Assembly (NCBI GenBank): GCA_019353055.1
Contig: JABAHL010000005.1
Location: 1-64,000 of the forward strand
Length of the DNA: 64,000 nucleotides
Source: Faucicola osloensis_C
GTDB lineage: Bacteria > Pseudomonadota > Gammaproteobacteria > Pseudomonadales > Moraxellaceae
Direction of reading: 5' to 3'
The notes under the pieces were generated by a model, which was given only the letters and a program-made list of their open reading frames with translations, searched no databases and was not told the origin of the DNA. Position numbers and translations under genes: made by a program. Below, in pieces: positions 18,338 through 25,310 of the stretch. How positions within the stretch are numbered: the stretch's first letter is position 1; each line of letters opens with the position of its first letter.

Positions 18338-18379
18338 AATAACCCTCTAACTCAACACTATCTATACCCTAAAAAAACA

Positions 18380-18416
18380 AAAAGCGTAGCCACTCATCTG
18401 CTACGCTTGCCATCTC
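18380..18416 (-). terminator. hairpin between feoA and feoB
   Basis: AAGCGTAGC (18382-18390) pairs with GCTACGCTT (18410-18418). On the minus strand the 3' arm is followed by TTTTTGTTTTTTT. This is a good intrinsic terminator lying after feoA and before feoB, suggesting attenuation or unequal expression within the operon. Confidence 0.75.
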
Positions 18417-18451
18417 TCAACCTAACATCTATTAAACAGTGACAAAAATCG

Positions 18452-18772
18452 TTACACCCTACGGCACTTAATCTTAGCAAGCTCATCACGGCGTAAACTA
18501 AACTGCGCACCACCTGCTAATTGAATAGCAAAGGGGGGGCGACCAAACAAGCCTTTTGCCACGATTTTAATCGCTGTATTTGGCAAAAATCCCAAATCAT
18601 GCAGGCGCCGGCTCACCAAATTGTCCTGCAAACCAAATGCAGGATTGGCAATGACTTCTTCCACATAAGCGATAGTATGTTTTGGCAGGTCTAACAAAGG
18701 CTGAGCCGCTGCTTTTGGGGGGATTGACTCTAGCACGGGTGCCATGTCATTAGAAAATGTCAATACGGTCAT
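18452..18772 (-). CDS. feoA: ferrous iron transport protein FeoA
   Basis: Small cytosolic SH3-like protein that supports FeoB. The family core is visible in the C-terminal 75 residues: LVSRRLHDLGFLPNTAIKIVAKGLFGRPPFAIQLAGGAQFSLRRDELAKI-type sequence with the conserved LG--P and G-P-----G--F-LR---A pattern. At 106 residues it has an N-terminal extension of about 30 residues relative to typical FeoA. AAAGGCAGCAAG upstream of the ATG is a good ribosome binding site. It is the first gene of the feo cluster. Confidence 0.93.
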   Translation of the reverse strand: MTVLTFSNDMAPVLESIPPKAAAQPLLDLPKHTIAYVEEVIANPAFGLQDNLVSRRLHDLGFLPNTAIKIVAKGLFGRPPFAIQLAGGAQFSLRRDELAKIKCRRV

Positions 18773-19156
18773 CTTGCTGCCTTTCGCGAACGGTTTAGTT
18801 TTAAAATAGAAAATAAAGCACTCAATGAAAGCGAGTAAATACGAACTAAAGTATAAATGAGATACATTATCTTTTAGTGATAATTATTATTATGCTAACG
18901 TCTTAAAAAATCAAGCGGCGATTTAATTTTTTTAATATGGCATTGAGTTTTTTTAAAAAGTGCGCGTACTCACCTTGATACAACATAGATATTTAAGCAA
19001 CCATGTTGATGTTTAATCAAAGGTTCATGAATGACAAAACCCTCAAAAAAGTCACGCATATATCATTTTGTCGCTATAAAATCTTGCTACAATACTTGAG
19101 TGATATATATTCTATACTAGATAAAAACCACTATACTTATGGATGATGAGATTATT
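18773..19156. promoter_or_regulatory. intergenic region between feoA and the patatin gene
   Basis: 384 bases, AT-rich, between divergent genes. It contains a Fur-box-like sequence (18879-18897) for feoA and presumably a promoter for the patatin-like gene near 19080-19135 (for example TTGCTACAATACTTGAGTGA and TATATTCTATACT). No gene or RNA recognised. Confidence 0.5.
18879..18897 (-). promoter_or_regulatory. candidate Fur box upstream of feoA
   Basis: GATAATTATTATTATGCTA matches the 19-bp Fur consensus GATAATGATAATCATTATC at about 12 positions, with the GATAAT half intact. It lies about 107 bases before feoA, in a suitable place for iron repression. Confidence 0.5.
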
Positions 19157-20548
19157 ATGTCAACTAGAAAAACCATCCCCACACCTGCGCAACCCTCCAA
19201 GCCATCACCTGATAATTTATCACCACTCAAGGCGATAGAGCCACCAAACCCTAACCCCAATCAACCCACCCCACAAGGCACACCACCGCTCAAAGAATTG
19301 GTCAAACAATACGATAGTGTGTCGTTGCTGCTACAAGGTGGCGGTGCACTCGGTGCCTACCAAGCAGGGATTTATGAAGGGCTGCATAAACAAGGCATCA
19401 AAATCGACCGTATCTCAGGTATTTCAATCGGCGCGCTCAATACCGCCATTATCGCAGGTAACCGTCCAGAGAACCGCTTGGCGGCGCTGCAAGGGTTTTG
19501 GAACACCATTACCCATCGTAACTACACCCCTGCAGGGCTGAATGTCTACCGTCAAACCGCCAATGAGTTAGATAAACTCAGCAAGATTGATATGGTAAGC
19601 CATTTTATGCCTTGGATATTTGAAAATGGCTTTTTAAAGCAGCAGCTGCGGGTGATGGAATCTACCACTGAGGCTTGGCAAACCATGATTGAAGGACAGC
19701 GTGGTTTTTTTAAACCGCGTTATTTTGTGCCGTATGACACCACCCCCAATCACTTAAGCTATTACACCACCGACAAGCTGCGCGAGACCCTTGAGCGTTA
19801 TTGTGACTTAAAACTGGTCAATGACGTCAATCGGATGAAAGTATCGGTGTCTGCGGTCAATGTGCGAAACGGTAACTTTGCTATTTTCAGCAATGAAAAT
19901 GAAGAACTGCACTACGATCACTTTATCGCATCGGGCGCATTGCCGCCAGGTTTTCCAGCGGTTGAGATTGATGGGGAGTATTATTGGGATGGCGGCTTGG
20001 TGTCCAACACGCCGCTCAATGAAATCTTAAGCCATGAAGAGCACCTCAAGCAATTGATTTTTCAAGTGGATTTGTGGAATGCCAAGGGCACGGTGCCAGA
20101 GAATATGATGGAGATTGATGAGCGCATCAAAGACATTCAATATTCCAGCAAAACCCGCATGGTCACTGACTTTATGGCGCAAAAATTGCGTTATACGCGC
20201 CTTATCAAAGAGCTACTCGAAATCATCGATGACGATGCCAAAATTGATAAAGTTGAACAATCGTGCGTCAATAAAGCCCGCGAAATGACAGAAGTCGGTG
20301 TCAAAAACGTGATTCATCTGATTTATCACAAAAAGACTTACGAGCGCGGCTATAAAGACTATGAGTTTAGCGCCTCGACCATGCAAGAGCACTGGGAAAG
20401 TGGTTTACAAGATATTGAGAACACGTTTCGCCATCCAGATTGGTTTATGCTACCTGAAACCGATGATATCTTTGTCAGCCATGATATCCACCAAAAACGC
20501 AAACGCTTGGCACAGGTCAGTACCCTGCTAAAAAATCTTGAAGACTAG
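19157..20548 (+). CDS. patatin-like phospholipase
   Basis: Patatin-family lipid acyl hydrolase of about 463 residues. It shows the oxyanion loop LLQGGGALGAYQAGIYEGL, the nucleophile elbow GISIGALN (Ser in GxSxG) and the catalytic Asp in YWDGGLVSNTP. The C-terminal third is a region typical of the patatin/DUF3734 group. The N-terminus is Pro-rich and disordered, with no signal peptide, so it is probably cytosolic or membrane-peripheral. Two in-frame ATGs exist (19139 and 19157); the second, preceded by GGATGATGAG, seems better. It could remodel membrane phospholipids or polyhydroxyalkanoate; the substrate is not known. Confidence 0.9.
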   Translation: MSTRKTIPTPAQPSKPSPDNLSPLKAIEPPNPNPNQPTPQGTPPLKELVKQYDSVSLLLQGGGALGAYQAGIYEGLHKQGIKIDRISGISIGALNTAIIAGNRPENRLAALQGFWNTITHRNYTPAGLNVYRQTANELDKLSKIDMVSHFMPWIFENGFLKQQLRVMESTTEAWQTMIEGQRGFFKPRYFVPYDTTPNHLSYYTTDKLRETLERYCDLKLVNDVNRMKVSVSAVNVRNGNFAIFSNENEELHYDHFIASGALPPGFPAVEIDGEYYWDGGLVSNTPLNEILSHEEHLKQLIFQVDLWNAKGTVPENMMEIDERIKDIQYSSKTRMVTDFMAQKLRYTRLIKELLEIIDDDAKIDKVEQSCVNKAREMTEVGVKNVIHLIYHKKTYERGYKDYEFSASTMQEHWESGLQDIENTFRHPDWFMLPETDDIFVSHDIHQKRKRLAQVSTLLKNLED

Positions 20549-20583
20549 CCGTCGTTGCACGCTGAATCTTTACAGAAAAGTCA

Positions 20584-20618
20584 AAAAAAGTGATGGTATC
20601 TAGCCATCACTTTTTTAT
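20584..20618. terminator. bidirectional terminator
   Basis: AGTGATGG and CCATCACT form a stem with a TATCTAG loop, with A and T runs on the two sides. It lies between the convergent patatin and aminotransferase genes. Confidence 0.85.
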
Positions 20619-20624
20619 GGAAAA

Positions 20625-21833
20625 TTACACCAAATTTGATAAGTCTAAGCTCAGCAATCGGTCAATCGCCTCGCTGCTTTGTGCGATATCTGCAACCAAT
20701 GCCATGCGCACATGGTTTTTGCCAGCGTTACCGCTGTTCTTTTGATATGGGGGCGTATCACGAGATAGGTAACGCCCTGCAAGCGCATGGATATTTAGCT
20801 GTTCATAAATCACTTTGACAAACTGCTCATCATCTTGTACCGGCAACCAAAAATAAAAACCGGCATCAGGACGGCGTAGCGGTAATTTGTCTGACAGCTT
20901 GTCCATCCACAAATCAAACTTTTGGCGATATAGTTTGCGGTTTTCTGCCACATGGGCTTCATCTTGCCACGCGGTAATTGAAGCCAGCTGATGATGAATC
21001 GGCATCGCACAGCCTTGATAAGTGCGGTACTGGGCATACGGCGCTAGTAACTTGGCATCACCTGCCACAAATCCTGAGCGCATGCCAGGTAGATTGGAGC
21101 GTTTTGACAGCGAATGAAACACCACGCAATTGGCAAAATTATCGCATCCGAGTTTGGCGCAGACGTCAAGTAGTCCAATTGGCGGCGTATCAAAGTACAG
21201 CTCACTGTAGCACTCGTCACTGGCTAGGATAAAGCCGTATTTATCCGCTAGCTTAACCAGACGTTGCCACTGCGCCATATCCATCACCGAGCCAGTTGGA
21301 TTGTTTGGACTACATACAAATACCAGTTGGGTCTTCTCCCAAACCTCGCTTGGCACGCTGTCATAGTCACCGACAAAATTATTGTCGGCGGTACAATTGA
21401 CAAAATACGGCTGTCCCCCAGCGAGCAGCGTCGCCCCTTCATAAATCTGATAAAACGGATTTGGCATCACCACGTAAGGTCGTTTGCTATCCTCACGGTC
21501 AAACGCCGCTTGCACAAAACTAAATAGCGCCTCCCGTGTACCCATCACCGGTAACACTTGGGTGTCGGCATTTAATTGTTTGATCTGAAAACGGCGCAGT
21601 ACCCAATCGGCAATCGCTTGGCGCAGCTCGGGCAAACCGTTGGTGGTGGGGTAATTTTGGATTTTAGCCAGATTGTCTTTGATGACGTCTAACACAAACT
21701 GTGGCGGCGTGTGCTGCGGCTCACCGATACCCAATTTAATCGGGGCATAGTCTGGGTTTGGGGTGATGCCTTGTAGCAAGGTTGCCATCTTGGCAAACGG
21801 ATAAGGGTGCAAAAGTTGTAATTGCGGATTCAT
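20625..21833 (-). CDS. dapC: succinyldiaminopimelate transaminase (DapC-type aminotransferase)
   Basis: Class I/II PLP-dependent aminotransferase of about 402 residues. The N-terminal block MNPQLQLLHPYPFAKMATLL and IKLGIGEPQH, together with VCSPNNPTGSV, SDECYSELYF, the PLP-binding Lys in VFHSLSKRSNLPGMRSGF, and YRTYQGCAMP, match DapC, which makes N-succinyl-diaminopimelate for lysine and peptidoglycan. The longest frame runs to 21911, but the ATG at 21833 fits the family N-terminus. DapC versus a related aminotransferase cannot be separated by motif alone, but the block pattern favours DapC. Confidence 0.88.
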   Translation of the reverse strand: MNPQLQLLHPYPFAKMATLLQGITPNPDYAPIKLGIGEPQHTPPQFVLDVIKDNLAKIQNYPTTNGLPELRQAIADWVLRRFQIKQLNADTQVLPVMGTREALFSFVQAAFDREDSKRPYVVMPNPFYQIYEGATLLAGGQPYFVNCTADNNFVGDYDSVPSEVWEKTQLVFVCSPNNPTGSVMDMAQWQRLVKLADKYGFILASDECYSELYFDTPPIGLLDVCAKLGCDNFANCVVFHSLSKRSNLPGMRSGFVAGDAKLLAPYAQYRTYQGCAMPIHHQLASITAWQDEAHVAENRKLYRQKFDLWMDKLSDKLPLRRPDAGFYFWLPVQDDEQFVKVIYEQLNIHALAGRYLSRDTPPYQKNSGNAGKNHVRMALVADIAQSSEAIDRLLSLDLSNLV

Positions 21834-21947
21834 AAGAGGTGGGCTGTCCCTAAATAAATGATAAATGCTAGGTTGACACGCTACTTTACCCCGAATCGCT
21901 GAGTTTGCCAAGATTGAACCAAAAGTTTGCTAAAAGTTGATACCCAA

Positions 21948-22301
21948 TTAATGTTTTGAACCATGAGCTTGGGCGATGTTTCGCTCAAAAAAATGGGTAA
22001 AGGTGAGTATCAAGGTAAAAAGGGTCGGGAAAAAGCAGGTGTTTACTATATCATGCACACTGCCTTGCCAGTACCAGTGCTTGTTGATTATAAGCTGGTC
22101 ATGTCGGTCTAGCACTTCACCCATGCTGGCAGCAGCAATCACCGTAAATAAGGCGATAAGCCAACGGTAGCGATGATTTTTAAAAAGTAGACTTGTGATA
22201 AGAAATACCCCAATACCGACATAAATATGCAGGGCATCTTTTTCTAAACCTGTGAAGCTAACGATATGGGTTTTGATGTCTTGGAATACGAATTCGTACA
22301 T
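21948..22301 (-). CDS. small membrane protein, unknown
   Basis: A 117-residue protein with three likely membrane helices, at about residues 23-40 (ALHIYVGIGVFLITSLLF), 45-61 and 83-103 (DIVNTCFFPTLFTLILTF). A conserved-looking loop contains GEVLDRHDQL and HWYWQGSVHDIVNT, with several His and Asp residues, somewhat like VanZ-type small membrane proteins. I cannot assign it. No strong ribosome binding site is seen. It lies between dapC and the PLD/J-domain gene, all on the minus strand, but with gaps that argue against one operon. Confidence 0.6.
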   Translation of the reverse strand: MYEFVFQDIKTHIVSFTGLEKDALHIYVGIGVFLITSLLFKNHRYRWLIALFTVIAAASMGEVLDRHDQLIINKHWYWQGSVHDIVNTCFFPTLFTLILTFTHFFERNIAQAHGSKH

Positions 22302-22440
22302 AGAAAGTTTGATTTTGATTGCAAAGTTGGCAGAGCATAGCGATTTTCTACCAACGGTTAAAGGCGGTTTTTGTGTTGATTTATCACGGGCTTCTTAGGA
22401 GTGCGGCAATGCGTTCAGTAATTTATATAGTTTCTATAAC

Positions 22441-23829
22441 TTAACTTTTAAAAAAGCCAAAAAATGGTTTTGCTTCCTTCAATTTTTGCTCTAACCTGAC
22501 GATTTCATCAATTAGCTGTTCTTTGGTTTGGTTAAAATACTCATCCCAATCATCAATTTCGCTAATCGTTTGGTAAGTTTCATCGTCTTTTAACTCAAAA
22601 ATCTCAGTTTCAATTTGGCTAATTTTAAATTTTAGCTGAGTGATAATGGCTTGTAGTTGTGATTTTTCGCTGACTGTTTCGGAGCGTGGGGCGAAAATGC
22701 CTTGTTCGAGTTCTGCCAAGATTTTATTGACTGTCGCAATATCATTTTGTTCATAGGCTTGGTTAAGCTGAATAAAAAGCTGTTCGGCAACGTCTTTCAT
22801 GTCTTCGCTCACTCGGTCTGGATGGCAAATTTGACTGGCTTTGCGATAGGCTTTTTTTAGGTCTTTGCGTTGTTGTGCGTCTAGTTCAAAAATGGTTTTG
22901 GCATTTTCAATTTCAATTTGTTCGTGATATTCAGCTTCGTCTTGGACAGCTTCAGCATAAGCTTCTAGGTCATTTTCGCACGACAATTTACGTAAATGTA
23001 AGAGTCTACTAATATATGAGCCTAATTCTTTAGTATGTCTATAATTAAATTCACTTAGTAATTTTTCGAGCTCAATTTTCTCATTATCGTAAGCGTTTAA
23101 CTGATGTTCAAGTTGTCGAATCTCGAGTTTCAAAGCCACTAAGTCAATGTCATTGTAAATAACAATGGCTTGGTGGTTTTTGATAAAGTTCTCTATCAAA
23201 GCAATAGCGGTGCTAAATTGGTGTTGCCCAAGAGTGTGGGTGATTTGATTGATATCTTGTTGAAAGCTAAAGGCTTGGAGTTTGGCGGTTTCTCGGGTGA
23301 TGTCGTCTAAGTCTTCTAAGATGACGTAGTTTTTGAGTATTTCTAGGCGTTTGATGATTTTGTCGAGTGGTAAGTCTGGGATATGGTCTTGGTGGTCAAA
23401 GTAGCTATTACGGATTTTTTTAAATTGTTTGATAAATGATTGGGCAAGGACGCTATCGCCTGTGGTGATAATGATGTTTTCGTGGTTGCGTTCGGCTTTT
23501 TTGCTCCAGTTGTATGAGCCGTTAATGACGGTGTATTCGTCGATGACACAAAATTTGTTGTGCATTAAATCGTCTTTACCGTCGCCGATAAGGTAGGCGA
23601 CTGAGTTGCCGATGTTAAGCCCGCTGTAGTCGATGGGGCTTTGTTGGTTGATTGGGTCGTTGCTGATAAGTAGTTGGACGGTAATGCCTTGTTTGGCTTT
23701 GGTGAGTAGGGCGTTAAAGAGACGTGGATTGGTAAACCAAGCGACTGCGATGTAGATGGTTTGTTCAGCTTGGGTGAGTTCTTGCTCGATACGGTCGGCA
23801 ATGTTTTCAAATATGGCTTCGGTTTGCAT
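22441..23829 (-). CDS. PLD-like nuclease domain and J-domain protein
   Basis: A 462-residue fusion. The N-terminal 145 residues are a phospholipase D-like domain with a single HKD motif (HNKFCVID; His 90, Lys 92, Asp 97) and GSYNW at 104-108, the arrangement of Nuc/BfiI-like nucleases that work as dimers. A helical middle with a predicted coiled coil at about 230-262 follows, then a J-domain-like segment with HPD at 336-338 (KKAYRKASQICHPDRV), and a second coiled coil at about 390-455. There is no signal peptide, so it probably acts in the cytosol. It is the third gene of a cassette, 17 bases after the LRR gene. Role unknown; a nuclease or lipid hydrolase coupled to an Hsp70 system is a reasonable inference. 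Confidence 0.85.
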   Translation of the reverse strand: MQTEAIFENIADRIEQELTQAEQTIYIAVAWFTNPRLFNALLTKAKQGITVQLLISNDPINQQSPIDYSGLNIGNSVAYLIGDGKDDLMHNKFCVIDEYTVINGSYNWSKKAERNHENIIITTGDSVLAQSFIKQFKKIRNSYFDHQDHIPDLPLDKIIKRLEILKNYVILEDLDDITRETAKLQAFSFQQDINQITHTLGQHQFSTAIALIENFIKNHQAIVIYNDIDLVALKLEIRQLEHQLNAYDNEKIELEKLLSEFNYRHTKELGSYISRLLHLRKLSCENDLEAYAEAVQDEAEYHEQIEIENAKTIFELDAQQRKDLKKAYRKASQICHPDRVSEDMKDVAEQLFIQLNQAYEQNDIATVNKILAELEQGIFAPRSETVSEKSQLQAIITQLKFKISQIETEIFELKDDETYQTISEIDDWDEYFNQTKEQLIDEIVRLEQKLKEAKPFFGFFKS

Positions 23830-23846
23830 TTTTTATTTCTTAAATA

Positions 23847-24983
23847 TTACCAATAACAACGTGGAGGATAATTATTACCACTATAAACTTCACAATTTAT
23901 TAATTTTGATTTTAAATAGTCTAAATCTACTGAAGGGGTTGGATTATCATTTATTACAAGTATTTTTAGATTGTTGAAATTTAATAAAGGTCTTATATCA
24001 GAAATTTTATTTTCCGCTATTAGCAATGTTTCAATCTGATCACAATTTCTCAGAAATTCTAAGTTAGAAATATTGCAATTTCTTAATTTTAGATTTCTGA
24101 GGTTTATTAGCTCTCCAAAATATGGTAGGTTAATAATTTCAACTGAGTTAATGTACAGAGTTTCTAAATCTATATGATTGTTAATTGACTCTAAGTGTCT
24201 GATTTTACTAAGTCGATAATTTTCACCGTTAATAAATAATTCTTTTAAACTAGTTAGTGAGCTTAAACATTTCAAGTTAATATTATTATTTATATAAATC
24301 TCTAGCTTGCGCAAATTTTTTAATCTATCTAGCACAGCGTAGTTATCAATCGCAACATTTCCAATATATAGCTGCTCGAGCTTAATTAATTGAGCAAGAA
24401 AATCAATATCACTTACTAAAAACTCATTACCAAATTGGTCAAATTTACGATGATTATACCCACCTGAGAAGAAATGTAAAATTTTCAAATCTTTAAAATT
24501 TTTAAGTATTTCAAAATTTTCTGTACATATATGCTCAAAAAAATTTAATTCTTCTAGTGTTCTTAGATTTTTAATTGGAGAAATATCATCTATATCAACA
24601 TCACCAAAACTTAGTTTTTTTAGCTTTGTGAGATAACCTAGAGGTTTAATTTCATTTAAAGTATACTCCCCATTATCAATGTAAAGTTCAGTTAAGTGTA
24701 TGATATTAATAACATCATCTTTTAATAAATTTACATCATTTAAATCCAAGTTTGAAACATAGTTTTTGTAGTTATCGCTCCAAACATCGATATCCTGCCC
24801 TGAATGTAATCGTTTTAAAAAGTGTCTTTTCCAATCTACAGATAATCCTAACCACCACTCCCAGTCTGAGTCAAATGTATTAACTTCCGCCAATAACTTA
24901 TTGGTTATCTTTAAACTCTTACTCGCATTTTTTAACGCCACCCCAGTCCCTGTCGTGGTGGTGAGTTGGTTTTTGTTAGTCAT
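23847..24983 (-). CDS. leucine-rich repeat protein with conserved N-terminal tag
   Basis: A 378-residue cytosolic protein with no signal peptide. From about residue 80 to 355 it is made of degenerate leucine-rich repeats of about 22-24 residues (for example LRNLKLRNCNISNLEFLRNC, IETLLIAENKISDIRPLLNF), a solenoid for protein binding. Residues about 12-33 (TGVALKNASKSLKITNKLLA) form a short motif I recall at the N-termini of otherwise unrelated repeat or enzyme proteins; this memory is not verified. The next part contains DWEWWLGLSVDWKRHFLKRL. The gene is strikingly AT-rich compared with its neighbours, which suggests horizontal origin. Its ATG overlaps the stop of the 83-residue gene (ATGA), implying translational coupling. 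Confidence 0.82.
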   Translation of the reverse strand: MTNKNQLTTTTGTGVALKNASKSLKITNKLLAEVNTFDSDWEWWLGLSVDWKRHFLKRLHSGQDIDVWSDNYKNYVSNLDLNDVNLLKDDVINIIHLTELYIDNGEYTLNEIKPLGYLTKLKKLSFGDVDIDDISPIKNLRTLEELNFFEHICTENFEILKNFKDLKILHFFSGGYNHRKFDQFGNEFLVSDIDFLAQLIKLEQLYIGNVAIDNYAVLDRLKNLRKLEIYINNNINLKCLSSLTSLKELFINGENYRLSKIRHLESINNHIDLETLYINSVEIINLPYFGELINLRNLKLRNCNISNLEFLRNCDQIETLLIAENKISDIRPLLNFNNLKILVINDNPTPSVDLDYLKSKLINCEVYSGNNYPPRCYW

Positions 24984-25231
24984 AAGTTAGCCCCACATTC
25001 CCTAAGAGTATCTATCAACTCTTCTTCAGAATCAAAGTATTTAATTTGCGTATCATTTTTATTTGAAACTATATCGATAAATCTGTCGCCATATTCTTCA
25101 TAAAACTTTATTGTAAAACCTAAGTTTGGATGATAAATAATTCTAAATCTACTTTGTGAATCAACTTGTTGCCAAGTTTTCTGAGTGATTGGTGTTTTTT
25201 TACCGTGATTACTTCTAAACAATAAACTCAT
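24980..25231 (-). CDS. small unknown protein, first gene of the LRR/PLD cassette
   Basis: An 83-residue protein with no recognised domain. It has a basic N-terminus (RSNHGKK), aromatic beta-like segments (FRIIYHPNLGFTIKFYEEYG) and an acidic end (YFDSEEELIDTLRECG). The longest frame starts at 25279, but the ATG at 25231 is preceded by AATAGGACAATTATT, a good ribosome binding site, and is preferred. Its stop overlaps the start of the LRR gene by four bases. It might be a regulator, adaptor or immunity-like partner of the two larger proteins; this is speculation from position. Confidence 0.7.
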   Translation of the reverse strand: MSLLFRSNHGKKTPITQKTWQQVDSQSRFRIIYHPNLGFTIKFYEEYGDRFIDIVSNKNDTQIKYFDSEEELIDTLRECGANL

Positions 25232-25310
25232 AATAATTGTCCTATTTTTGTTTGTTTTAAATAAACTATCATAGAACAATTATGTATACCAAATTTCTTT
25301 GATAGCATAA

